The notes under the pieces are model-generated. The model saw nothing but the letters and a program-made list of their open reading frames with translations. It was not told where the DNA came from and ran no database searches. This document shows, piece after piece, positions 23,981-32,721 of a DNA stretch of 64,000 nucleotides. The stretch spans positions 2,790,001 to 2,854,000 of the forward strand of contig CP170506.1 of assembly GCA_042691655.1 (NCBI GenBank). The letters are read 5' to 3'. This stretch comes from UBA695 sp042691655. Its GTDB lineage: Bacteria > Verrucomicrobiota > Verrucomicrobiia > Chthoniobacterales > Chthoniobacteraceae. Each line of letters opens with the position of its first letter. Within the stretch, counting starts at the first letter, position 1. Position numbers and translations under genes: made by a program.

Positions 23981-26900
23981 ATGATGAAGTTCTTCCCTCC
24001 CTCGCTCCGGCCTCATTCCAGAAGTCATTTTCACACGGTTTGCACGCTGGCCGTATTGAGTTTTATTCTTTACTGGACCAGCAGCCAAGCGCTGGCGGCT
24101 GAAGCGGCGCGCGGTTGGGCATTCCGGCAAGGCTCCGTGGAAGTGAAAGTGGCCCCCTCGGGGCAAATCGAGCGTTGGGTGGTAGACGGCAAGGCGCTTG
24201 TGAACAACACCACCGCAGCCAGCCCTCTGGAATTGCTAACGACCGGCGACCATACGCTGACGTTCGCGCCGGAGCGCTTCGAGCCTGCCACCGGCGGCGA
24301 AGGCGTGTGCGTCTCGGGCAAGCTAGCAGACGGCGCAAAGCGGATCGCCATTCCGGTTTCCGTCACCTATCAAATCCAAAACGGCGGACGCAACATCGCC
24401 GTGGATATCCAGGCGGAGAAGGTGCCCTCCTTCGAGCTGCGAAGCTATCGGTGGACGCTGGGCCTGAATTTGAACCCGCGCAAACGGGTCTTTTACCTCA
24501 GCGACTACGGGCTCCCCTGGGACATGCTTTACTTTCACCAGACCATGATCAAAGGCGGCGGCTGGGAGCTGATGAAAGAGCCCGAGCCCAACATCTGGCG
24601 CTACTTTGCCCTCGATCAATTCAGCCCCAAGGCTTACCGGCTCTGGAAATCTGAAAGCGCCACGACCGCTCCGCTGGTGCTTCATGAAGGCCAAACGCCC
24701 GCCCCATCGGTGCAGGTTTACGACCAGACCAAAGGCGTCACGCTCGACTTTCCGCAGCTCAAGGAACGGGCACCCGCCTCGCTGCGAGTGGACGCCGATG
24801 GCGGCGCAAGCCTGGAAGTGCAGTTCCACCCCGCGTCGGTGCCGCCGGTCTCCTCGGGCCAAAGCGGAGCGTTCGCCCGGCAGCACCTTCTCCTCACCGC
24901 GCACACGTCCGAAGCCGCCGTGCTGGCCTGGCAAAAGGAACTGCTCCAGCGCAACGAAGCCGCGTTCTCGCCCCGCCCCGATCCGGACTCGCTCCTGCGC
25001 GAATCGGAATGGGTTCGCACCGCGCCCCAGGACACCTCGGTCCCACAATACGCCTCCACGGGTTTCCCGTTTGCGCGCGGCACATTGACCGACCCGGCTG
25101 CGCTGCGGGTGAAAGTGGCCGGAGCGCCGGTTCCCGCGCAAGGCAAGCCGCTGGCCTACTGGCCTGACGGCTCCGTGAAATGGGCGCTCTTAACTTTTCC
25201 CGTCGACCCCGCGAAGGCCCAAGCGGAGTGTCCCCCTCCTCGCGTAAGCCTGCGTAACGAGCGTTATCTGCCGCTGGAAATATTCCAGGCAGCAGCCCCC
25301 TCTCCCGCGCCTTCCGCCGCGCTTTCGGTAAAGAAGCAGGACTCCGGCGAGGTTGAGATCTCCAACAACGGCCTGCAAGTGCGGCTCGCCCCGGGCGAAG
25401 ATTGGCTGCAACAACTCAAGTGGCGCGGCACGGAGATCCTCGACCGCAGCGGCGGCCGAAAGCCGCTGGCTTACTGCGAATACCTCGTTGGGCCGGAAGC
25501 CGTTTTCCCCTTCGACCAGCGGGCTAAGGGCGGCGCGAAGGATTTCGGAACGCTCAAGGTGGATTCCATCGCCGTTGAAGAATCCGGGCCGTTGCGCGCC
25601 ATCGTGCGCCTGGAAGGGCTGACCTCGAACCAGGAGCCGACGCGCCTCGTCCTCCGCTTGGAATTCCTCGCCGGGCGACCCGAGATCCGCATCGCTCACA
25701 CAGCGGTTTTCCGGTACAAGGATCCCCGCAAAACGTTCCTCACCGGCATGGGCCTGGAGCTGCCATTTAACCGCGCCGCATTCCCAAAAGCAGGGGTGGC
25801 CGGGCAGTCGGTTGCAGCCCATGCGGAGCTCGTGCAGCAAACGCCGCTTGCACAGGCGCTCTGGGCAGATGCCGCCGCGCCCAAAACCACCCATACGCTT
25901 TCCGGCCTGCGGCTGGCGGGTCCAGCAGGTGGCCTGAGCGCGATCATCCGCGACTTCGAGCAGCTCACGCCAAAGGCGTTGGCAGTGGACGTCAGCAAAG
26001 GGACGCTGAGGCTTGAGCTTTGGCCCGACCGCAGCGAACCAATGGATACGCGCCGCTATTCCGACATCCTCCACCAGGGACACCTGGAAGCGGGCAAGGA
26101 ACCCGTAACGTCCATGTGGGTTCCGGAGGTCTATTACAAAACCGACCCGGTCTGTGGCATCTCGCGCACGCACGAGATGCTACTCGCCTTCGACCAACCG
26201 GGCGCGCCGGAGCGCTCGCAAAGTGCCGCCGCCGATTTCCAAAGCCAGCCTCTGGCCTGGAGTGGCTGGCCCGAATACGAAAAGACCGGCGTGGTGCTCC
26301 CCTCCTCCTCCCAGGAAAAAGCTCCGCGCGCCTGGGATTCGTGGACGCGCCTTGCACGCTTCTTCCTCTATCACCGCGAACTCCACTGCTGGAAAGGGTT
26401 CTGGAATTACGGCGACTTCCGTCATCGCTTCCAGGGCGGCTACGGCTGGATCATCCCACCGGAGGCTTTGAAGACCTTCCCCACCGGGAATCTCATGAAA
26501 CTGCGCAAGGTGGATTCCCGGGCCATCAACGACTGGTGTCTCGACATCGGGGCCTATGGCTGGACGAACACCGAGGGGCTGCCCAATCTCTTCCTTCTCT
26601 CGGAATACCTACGCCACGGCAACCGGCAGATTTATTTCGCCGCGGAGGCGCTGGCGGCCCGCTCGCGCGATGTGATCATCCGGCAGGAAGGCCGCTGGCT
26701 CGCCCTCGGCACGCGCCACGGAGTCCAACCGTGGAGCTGCGGCGACCACGAGGAACGCCAGACAACCACTACGGAATATCGCCTGCAATACTTCCTAAAC
26801 GGTGACGGGCGTTCGCGAGACGTAGTCGATAACATCGTCCGCAACGCTTACAACAAAGGCGTCGTCTCCTACGAACCCGACCACAGCGGGCGGCTCACCA

Positions 26901-27619
26901 ACTTCCTTTTCCACTGGGAGCTGACCGGGGCCCCGCAGGAAGGCGAACGCCTCGCAAAGTATGTGAGCACGTTCGTTTCCCCGGAAGGCATTTACGTCAA
27001 ACCAACCGTCCGGTTCCCCGAGATCAAGCTGGAAAAAGAGCGCGAAAAGCTCAATAACCCCACAATGTTCATGGAAACCTTTGGCGGTATGCATACGCTT
27101 ATTGAATATGAACAGCTCACCCAGGACCCCGCGCTTCGCAACGCGCTAATCAAGATGGCCGAGGCGATCATCGCGAGCGACACCATCGAAAGCGGCAAGC
27201 TGGGCGAGGGCGAGTACGGCTGGCCGCCCGTGGCCTTCGCCGCCCTGCACGCGGCCGATCCCAAGCCGTACCAGGACTTCCTGCGGCGCTACATCGAGGC
27301 TTACGGCTGGCGCGAAGCCTACCAGATGGTGACGGCCAATCCGGCGCACTGGAGCGGGTCCACGGGCTATATCTCCAAGGCCGTGATCGCCATGGGCCTC
27401 TTCTGGCAGAACTGGGCCCCTTACGTCACGCTGGCGCTCCCGGAAGGCGACCTCTGGACCCCGGCCATCGCGGAAGCCTACAACAAAACCGAAGCGCAGG
27501 GCCGAGCGCCCTATTCGAACCGCCCAGGGTGGCAGTCGGAATTCGACGGCATCCCCGAAATCGACGCCTACATGGCCCACGGCCAGCCATGGAGAACGCA
27601 TGAGACCAAGGCTCCATAA
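23981..27619 (+). CDS. Exo-rhamnogalacturonan lyase-like protein (PcRGLX/YetA type, PL26-like)
   Basis: The protein has 1212 residues with a signal peptide ending about SSQALAAEA. A first beta-sandwich region covers residues 45-340. The middle has the diagnostic AYWPDGSVKWALLTF near residue 390 and EVEISNNGLQVRLAPGEDWL, as in YetA and fungal exo-rhamnogalacturonan lyase. The C-terminal half is an alpha-helical barrel (SRAINDWCLDIGAYGWTNTE, WALGTRHGVQPWSCGDHEE-like region). The reaction would be beta-elimination at the end of rhamnogalacturonan I chains. It heads a three-gene run with a 20-base overlap to the next gene. Normal enzymes are 850-950 residues, so the N-terminal 300 residues are an extra domain. 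Confidence 0.75.
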   Translation: MMKFFPPSLRPHSRSHFHTVCTLAVLSFILYWTSSQALAAEAARGWAFRQGSVEVKVAPSGQIERWVVDGKALVNNTTAASPLELLTTGDHTLTFAPERFEPATGGEGVCVSGKLADGAKRIAIPVSVTYQIQNGGRNIAVDIQAEKVPSFELRSYRWTLGLNLNPRKRVFYLSDYGLPWDMLYFHQTMIKGGGWELMKEPEPNIWRYFALDQFSPKAYRLWKSESATTAPLVLHEGQTPAPSVQVYDQTKGVTLDFPQLKERAPASLRVDADGGASLEVQFHPASVPPVSSGQSGAFARQHLLLTAHTSEAAVLAWQKELLQRNEAAFSPRPDPDSLLRESEWVRTAPQDTSVPQYASTGFPFARGTLTDPAALRVKVAGAPVPAQGKPLAYWPDGSVKWALLTFPVDPAKAQAECPPPRVSLRNERYLPLEIFQAAAPSPAPSAALSVKKQDSGEVEISNNGLQVRLAPGEDWLQQLKWRGTEILDRSGGRKPLAYCEYLVGPEAVFPFDQRAKGGAKDFGTLKVDSIAVEESGPLRAIVRLEGLTSNQEPTRLVLRLEFLAGRPEIRIAHTAVFRYKDPRKTFLTGMGLELPFNRAAFPKAGVAGQSVAAHAELVQQTPLAQALWADAAAPKTTHTLSGLRLAGPAGGLSAIIRDFEQLTPKALAVDVSKGTLRLELWPDRSEPMDTRRYSDILHQGHLEAGKEPVTSMWVPEVYYKTDPVCGISRTHEMLLAFDQPGAPERSQSAAADFQSQPLAWSGWPEYEKTGVVLPSSSQEKAPRAWDSWTRLARFFLYHRELHCWKGFWNYGDFRHRFQGGYGWIIPPEALKTFPTGNLMKLRKVDSRAINDWCLDIGAYGWTNTEGLPNLFLLSEYLRHGNRQIYFAAEALAARSRDVIIRQEGRWLALGTRHGVQPWSCGDHEERQTTTTEYRLQYFLNGDGRSRDVVDNIVRNAYNKGVVSYEPDHSGRLTNFLFHWELTGAPQEGERLAKYVSTFVSPEGIYVKPTVRFPEIKLEKEREKLNNPTMFMETFGGMHTLIEYEQLTQDPALRNALIKMAEAIIASDTIESGKLGEGEYGWPPVAFAALHAADPKPYQDFLRRYIEAYGWREAYQMVTANPAHWSGSTGYISKAVIAMGLFWQNWAPYVTLALPEGDLWTPAIAEAYNKTEAQGRAPYSNRPGWQSEFDGIPEIDAYMAHGQPWRTHETKAP

Positions 27620-28532
27620 GGCACTCGCACTTCTGCTCCCTCTCCTGCTGGCAGGCATCGGCAGAGCCGCCCCGGCCCGCGAGTATCCGCTGGGCAACGC
27701 CCGGTTTGCCGTGACGGTACGCGCTCCGCTAGAGGATTGGGTGAAGACCGAAGGCCCGCGTTTTGATATCAGCGCGGCGGTGGTTTCCGCCCGGCTCGAT
27801 GGCGAGGAATACCTCACCGCACAAGGGTTGGCCGACGAGTTCAACCCGAAGTGGATCGCGCCACCCGGCTACAACGAAGCCCGGCCCGGCGAGCCGTTCC
27901 TCAAAATCGGCATCGGCAATCTCATCCGGCTGGACCGCTTCCGCTACCTCTTCGGCAAGTTCCCCGTCCAGCGCCTCGCCCCCAACCGCCTCTTGCGAGC
28001 CAGTGCTGAGGAAGCCTCGTTTTCACAGGTATTCAACTCCGGCATTGGCTATGCCTATACTTACGAAAAAACCTACCGCGTCGATCCCACCCGGGCCACG
28101 TTGCGCATCCATTACAAACTGCGCAACACCGGCGCAAAGCCGCTCCTGACGGAACAGTACAACCACAACTGGGTCTGGCTCGGGCCCGCGCCTTACGGCG
28201 GTTACGTCGTGCGAAGCCCATTTGCATTACAGCCCACCCCGGACCTCCCCTTCGACGGCCTGGAGATCCGCAAGGGGCACATCACGCTGACCCGCCCGGT
28301 CACCCAGCCATCTCATGCCACCACTCTGCAATACGTCCGCGCCTGGCGCAACCGGCTCCGGCTGAGCAATCCGGCCACCGGACGCTGGGTGGAAATCTCC
28401 GGCAATTTCCCGGTCTCGCGCTTTTCGCTTTTTGCCAACGCCGAGTCCGTCTGCCCCGAGGTCTTCTGCCAATGGGCCCTCGCCCCCGGAAAAACCGCCG
28501 AATGGGAAAGAACGTATCGCTTCGGCTACTGA
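27600..28532 (+). CDS. Secreted galactose-mutarotase-like (aldose-epimerase fold) protein
   Basis: The start overlaps the lyase gene by 20 bases and gives a signal peptide (LHKALALLLPLLLAGIGRAA); total 310 residues. The body is all-beta: VRAPLEDWVKTEGPRFDISA, YAYTYEKTYRVDPTRATLRI, LLTEQYNHNWVWLG and WVEISGNFPVSRFSLFANAE. EQYNHN(W/F) and the order of strands recall secreted relatives of aldose 1-epimerase that accompany polysaccharide lyases. The catalytic His-Glu pair of true mutarotases cannot be placed with confidence, so it may only bind sugar. Tight coupling suggests a role with the lyase. Confidence 0.65.
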   Translation: MRPRLHKALALLLPLLLAGIGRAAPAREYPLGNARFAVTVRAPLEDWVKTEGPRFDISAAVVSARLDGEEYLTAQGLADEFNPKWIAPPGYNEARPGEPFLKIGIGNLIRLDRFRYLFGKFPVQRLAPNRLLRASAEEASFSQVFNSGIGYAYTYEKTYRVDPTRATLRIHYKLRNTGAKPLLTEQYNHNWVWLGPAPYGGYVVRSPFALQPTPDLPFDGLEIRKGHITLTRPVTQPSHATTLQYVRAWRNRLRLSNPATGRWVEISGNFPVSRFSLFANAESVCPEVFCQWALAPGKTAEWERTYRFGY

Positions 28533-28562
28533 GTGTTATTTGTTAATTTCGCCATCTTTGTC

Positions 28563-29804
28563 ATGAGAACCCAACGCTACGCCTTCATCTTGGCCTTCTT
28601 CGGGCTGGCCCAATTTACAGCCTTCGTTCCAGGAACCTTCGCAGACCCCGCACCGGCCATTCCATGGAATCTTGCTGCCTTCGAAAAAACACCCGCGACC
28701 TTCCCCTCGCCGCCCGAGGTGCCGGTGAACGAAGAGTTACGCTCACTATGCTTCGAAGGCCCTGCTTACCGCGGCAAACCAACGCACGTTTTCGCCTACT
28801 ACGGCGCTCCCGAGGGAGCCGACGCCGCCCATCCTGTCCCCGCCATCGTGCTCGTCCACGGAGCGGGCGGCACCGCATTTTCAGATTGGGTGAAGCTGTG
28901 GAATTCGCGCGGCTATGCGGCCATCGCCTTCGACGACGACGGAAACCTGCCCATCGGCTCCTTCAATCAATGGACGCGCAATCCAGACGGCGGCCCGCGT
29001 CGCACCGATATTCCCGGCCTCGGCGAGCCGCTCACCGACCAATGGATGTACCATGCCGTAGCCAACTCGTTGCTGGCCCATTCGCTGCTCCGCTCGTTCC
29101 CCGAAGTAGACGCCAACCGCATCGGCATCACCGGAATTTCCTGGGGCGGGGTCGTCGTCTCGAATGTCGCGGGAGTGGACGCTCGCCTTAAATTCGCTGT
29201 GCCGGTCTACGGCTGCGGATTCCTGACCCAAAATGTGGACGACGGTTCCCGCTTCATCGCGGCCAAACAAAGCTGGGCGGAAGTCGGCGAGAAGGTCTCC
29301 GAGTGGAGTCGGCTTTGGGATCCTTCTCAGTTTCTGCCGCACGCACGCCTGCCAATGCTATGGGTCAGCGGCGTCAACGATTTCGCCTTCACCCCCCGCG
29401 CGCGGCAACTTTCCTACCAAGCCGCGCCCGGGCCTCACTTCCTGAGCCTACGCGTAGTGATGAAGCACGGCCATGGCGGCCCGGGGGAATCGCCGGAGGA
29501 AATCCGCGCGTTTGCCGACAGCATCGTCAAGCAGACGCCGCCGCTGGCCCGGATGACCGAGCAGGGCCACGAGGGTAACAGAGCCTGGGCGGAATTTGCG
29601 GCAGACGTTCCGCTCCGCTCCGCCGAGCTGATCTTCACACGCGACACCAACCGCTGGCAGGATCGCAAATGGGAAAGCCAGCCCGGCGCGCTCACAGGTA
29701 AACGGGTCAACGCAACCCTTCCCGCCGATGCCACCGTCTATTTCTTCAACGTCACCGACGAGCGCGGTCTTGTCATCAGCAGCGAACATCAGACCCTCCG
29801 GTAA
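28563..29804 (+). CDS. Secreted alpha/beta-hydrolase, acetylxylan-esterase-like
   Basis: From the ATG at 28563 the protein has 413 residues with a signal peptide (YAFILAFFGLAQFTAFVPGTFA). PAIVLVHGAGGTAFSDWVKL is the oxyanion segment, GITGISWGGVVVSNVAG carries the nucleophile Ser near residue 193, VSGVNDFAFTP probably the acid, and MKHGHGGPGES the catalytic His near 301. The C-terminal 100 residues are a separate beta-sandwich (AELIFTRDTNRWQDRKW). It is 30 bases after the mutarotase-like gene and likely deacetylates the same polymer. Peptidase activity of the S9 type cannot be ruled out. Confidence 0.82.
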   Translation: MRTQRYAFILAFFGLAQFTAFVPGTFADPAPAIPWNLAAFEKTPATFPSPPEVPVNEELRSLCFEGPAYRGKPTHVFAYYGAPEGADAAHPVPAIVLVHGAGGTAFSDWVKLWNSRGYAAIAFDDDGNLPIGSFNQWTRNPDGGPRRTDIPGLGEPLTDQWMYHAVANSLLAHSLLRSFPEVDANRIGITGISWGGVVVSNVAGVDARLKFAVPVYGCGFLTQNVDDGSRFIAAKQSWAEVGEKVSEWSRLWDPSQFLPHARLPMLWVSGVNDFAFTPRARQLSYQAAPGPHFLSLRVVMKHGHGGPGESPEEIRAFADSIVKQTPPLARMTEQGHEGNRAWAEFAADVPLRSAELIFTRDTNRWQDRKWESQPGALTGKRVNATLPADATVYFFNVTDERGLVISSEHQTLR

Positions 29805-29817
29805 GCGAGGCATTTTA

Positions 29818-30980
29818 CTACCTTGCACGGCGGCGCATGCGCTGACCGAAGGCGAGCATTCCAACGCCGCCCATCAGCATTGCTCAAGTGCTGGGCTCGG
29901 GAACCACGGTCAGGGCCACATCATTGAATTTGCCATCCCCATCTGCGTTGGACGATTAACTCAAGAGATACTCCGTGCCGCCCAACGTCAGGCCGCTTAG
30001 ATTGGACAGGTCCAGCGTGCCATCCAGGCTAACGTTTCCGCCAACCTTAAGCTGGCTATATTGATGCCGCCCAGCACGAGGTTGCTACCGCTGACGGTAA
30101 GCGCCGTGGTCCCCGAGCCATTAGCGATGACGCCGGAATACGTTCCGCCGCCAGTAACCGTCAAGGCGGAGGTGCTGGCACCGTTGTTGATCACCGTCTG
30201 GGTGCCGGTTCCCGTTCCGCTCAGCCCAGCGAAGCGACAAGAAGGTTTTCCCCTGTGTTGGTGCCGTTAAGTGTGAGGCTGTAAGCGGTGCGGCCCGCGG
30301 ACAAGGCGATGCCTCCAGTGTTTGTAAACGCAACCGCACCGGAACCTGAGGCGTCGAGGGCACCCGCACAAATTGTAATAGCCGGTTGGTGCTGTCGCCT
30401 GAGCCAACGTACTTTAGAGTGCCGTTGCTTGCAACGGTGTCGATCAGCAGATTGGCGGCTGCGTTCGAGGAAGCTCCAATCGAACTGGCCAGCCCACCGT
30501 CCGCAAGTTTGGTGACTTGTAGAGCCCCACTATTGATCGTTGTAATCCCTGTATAAGGGCTGGGTCAAAATTGTCGTGCTGAGGCCCCCATTGTAGTTGG
30601 TATTCAGGCTTGTGGTTCCGCTTGCCGTGGAGGTAATGGCCCCATCGAGTTCCAATGTCGAGTTTGCTAGCGTGGTATAGGTGCGAAGCTCTCCCGCAAA
30701 GGCCCCCATGGCCAGATTGCTGGAATAGGTCAGCTTCCCGGACCCCGTTGTTGATGGAGGCGAAATTCAATGTGCCGTATACTTCGATCTGCGCATCGAA
30801 GGTATTGTTCTTATGATTTAGGGTCAGTGTTCCTGCCGCGTTACTGAAAAGCGATATTTTACCGCTTCCCGATGCCGTTCCGGCCAAGATGCCATTGATC
30901 ACTAAAGGGCACCTCTGGAAAGCGGTGTTTTTGAGAGCAGGGCTATTCGGAACCCGGAATTGGCGGCCACCCAGCAAATT
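29818..30980 (-). pseudogene. Decayed PEP-CTERM beta-strand protein gene
   Basis: The minus strand ends in VALTVVPEPST, a TGA at 29886-29884 where the two intact homologues have Trp, then AMLMGGVGMLAFGQRMRRRA and a stop. A further stop follows GGTEYLLS, and a deletion joins DLSNLSGLTLG directly to GGTEYLLS, which are about 50 residues apart in the intact genes. The N-terminal part (NSPALKNTAFQ, GTLTLNHKNNTFDAQIEVYG) is strand-repeat sequence but frameshifted near 30740. No signal peptide is visible. This is a third, dead member of the family present at 20881 and 54204. Confidence 0.85.
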
Positions 30981-31081
30981 TTTCGGTCACGAGGATTGAA
31001 AATCAGCGAGGGCATTGCGCTTGGGTTGGATTGAGATGCATCTTTGCGGGTGATTTACACCCACGGGGTGGTTTTCCCCCG

Positions 31082-31348
31082 CTATTTTGCCAAACAGGCA
31101 TAGCGGTCCATATTGTAGACCAAATTGGCGAGGTGGTTGTGTTGAGTCGCCCGATTCAATCCAATACTGCGACACAGGTCGGCCCCCATTTGCTTCATCC
31201 GCGCGGAGACGTGCTCCACCCGCACCCGCATTCGGCTGATGATGTGGTTGGTTTGTTCTTCCTGCTGGCTAAGAGGATGATTCCGCGTCGCTTTGCGCAT
31301 CAGAAATTCTTGTGCATTGAGTCGGATCAAATACTCTTTGTGTTCTTC
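31082..31348 (-). pseudogene. IS5-family transposase, C-terminal fragment
   Basis: The frame reads EEHKEYLIRLNAQEFLMRKA, RNHPLSQQEEQTNHIISRMR, VRVEHVSARMKQMGADL and TQHNHLANLVYNMDRYACLA, the end of IS5-group DDE transposases including the R..VEH helix. The N-terminal two thirds, with the first two Asp residues, are absent. The fragment breaks off at about 31348, exactly where tRNA-Thr sequence begins on the opposite strand. Confidence 0.8.
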
Positions 31349-31390
31349 GTAATCAGCAGGTCACGAGTTCGAGTCTCGTCATTGGCTCCA
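31346..31390 (+). pseudogene. tRNA-Thr 3' half
   Basis: TCAGC (3' side of the anticodon stem), AGGTC, a perfect T-arm ACGAG-TTCGAGT-CTCGT, acceptor strand CATTGGC, discriminator T and CCA are all in place. The preceding seven bases TTCGTAA fit an anticodon loop with CGT. The 5' half (GCCAATG..., D-arm, GCTGA stem) is missing: bases 31341-31345 are TGTTC. A hairpin follows at 31393. The break lies in the anticodon loop, a usual crossover point for tRNA-specific integrases, but it also coincides with the end of the IS5 fragment. Confidence 0.75.
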
Positions 31391-31392
31391 TT

Positions 31393-31414
31393 AACACCTT
31401 GATTCCACGGTGTT
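31393..31414 (+). terminator. Short terminator-like hairpin after the tRNA-Thr half
   Basis: AACACC and GGTGTT pair around a 10-base loop three bases after CCA. The stem is only six bases and is followed by TATAAAATC, so strength is modest. It probably belonged to the original tRNA gene. Confidence 0.5.
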
Positions 31415-31914
31415 TATAAAATCAGAAAAAATCCCGAAAGGGTCGCTGCGCTAAATTACTGTGCTAATTTTAAAGCGCCACATACAGGCAATGGGCTCGG
31501 CCCAGTCCAGCAGCTCTCCCCTGTAAGTCTGCCCAGCCCGGGTATGGGAGGACCTGTTTTTGCAAACGACGGGCGATGTTTCTATTGACTCGTTTGGCGA
31601 ACATCCATAATTTGAAGTCTCTTTCACTTCCAATGGTGCGATTCAGTTTCTATCCCGTATGCCTGCCCGTGGCGATGCCGTCACGAGGTGCGGGAGTCGC
31701 ACGCCTCGGCTAAGAGGACGGAAAGACCTTCGAGATTTTTCGATTTCGACATTCCCGCCCCTTCTGATTCGCGGCGGGTTCTGGAAGCATCAACTTTGCT
31801 TTCCGCGTCAGCAATCAATCCCTGTTTCTTCCGTCGTGCGAAGAAACCGCAAACCACTCCATGAAGCCATCCTATCCATCCGTCAAAATATCCTAAAACA
31901 GATACCCAATCCTT
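31415..31914. other. Intergenic stretch without a recognisable gene
   Basis: I see no supported gene, RNA or repeat. A 60-codon minus-strand frame at 31451-31633 matches nothing I know. The last 100 bases are less GC-rich and may hold the promoter of the following gene. Confidence 0.4.
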
Positions 31915-32721
31915 ATGCTTAATCTTCATGACATAGCGGACCGGCGCCTGCTGGCGGTGATCCGCGAACAGGACGACCTTCGCCAAAGGCGTTATACAAT
32001 CGTCAAGCTTGACCCGCCCATCCAGCGCGGTTGGCGGCGGTTCTATGTGCTTGGCGAACGCGCCCAAAAGCGCCCGGACCACAAGACGCTGGAGGCGATC
32101 CTGGCCGTAATCGGCCCCGAGGTCATTCACCACAGTCCAGATTTCCGGCGGCGTTCTGGACGGCGAAGAAAGCTGATCGAAATCGATCAACCTCTGAAAT
32201 CCATTCCCTTTTGTGAATGGAGCCGGAAAAATTATCCCGACGAATGGCTGCGGTACTTCCATGCGGAAACCAGACGACGACCGAAATACGCAATCCAGGT
32301 CTGGGTTTTCATGCAACCCGCGCTCTTTGAATTGAAAGTGGAACGCAACTGGCAGTGGTATTATCGAGAGGTTGATCCGGCCATCGAGACGCGCCTTGGC
32401 GAGCTCGACCGCTGGCTGGAGCAGCACCTGGGCTGGTGCCGTTATCTGCGGCTGAACGGGAAGAAAGCCCAGTGGAAAGACAAACCCGGAAAGATGGCGC
32501 TGATGGAACGGCAAAGCCGCGTGGAAATCGAACGCGCCCTCAACAACTTCCCGGAGGTTGATCCGGCCGCATCCGTGCGGCGCGGCCCGATCAGCTTTCG
32601 GGAAACCCGACGAGTCTCGTGCACAGCGGAAAATGCCCCCCTTTGCCAAACGCACCGCCATAGAGAGCGGCTCCCACGCATCACCAAAAGTATCGAACTT
32701 TCATCCTATCGAATCTTATGA
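31915..32721 (+). CDS. Unknown protein encoded next to RtcB
   Basis: The frame from ATG 31915 has 268 codons and overlaps the RtcB start by four bases. I do not recognise the family. It is rich in Arg, Trp and Tyr (IQRGWRRFYVLGERAQKRPD, CEWSRKNYPDEWLRYFHAET, ERNWQWYYREVDP), has no signal or membrane segment, and is likely cytoplasmic and perhaps nucleic-acid binding. After about codon 231 this frame becomes implausible (SCTAENAPLCQTHRHRERLP), whereas the +1 frame reads RKMPPFAKRTAIESGSHASP and VSNFHPIESYEQ and stops at 32726-32728. A frameshift near 32605 is therefore likely, either real or a sequencing error. The overlapping 326-codon minus-strand frame is judged a shadow. Confidence 0.55.
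   Translation: MLNLHDIADRRLLAVIREQDDLRQRRYTIVKLDPPIQRGWRRFYVLGERAQKRPDHKTLEAILAVIGPEVIHHSPDFRRRSGRRRKLIEIDQPLKSIPFCEWSRKNYPDEWLRYFHAETRRRPKYAIQVWVFMQPALFELKVERNWQWYYREVDPAIETRLGELDRWLEQHLGWCRYLRLNGKKAQWKDKPGKMALMERQSRVEIERALNNFPEVDPAASVRRGPISFRETRRVSCTAENAPLCQTHRHRERLPRITKSIELSSYRIL

Noticed and set aside
31681..32661. A 326-codon minus-strand frame opposite the RtcB-linked gene
   Set aside because: The plus frame has better codon character and is coupled to rtcB. The minus one has no recognisable features. I remain less sure here than for other shadows.
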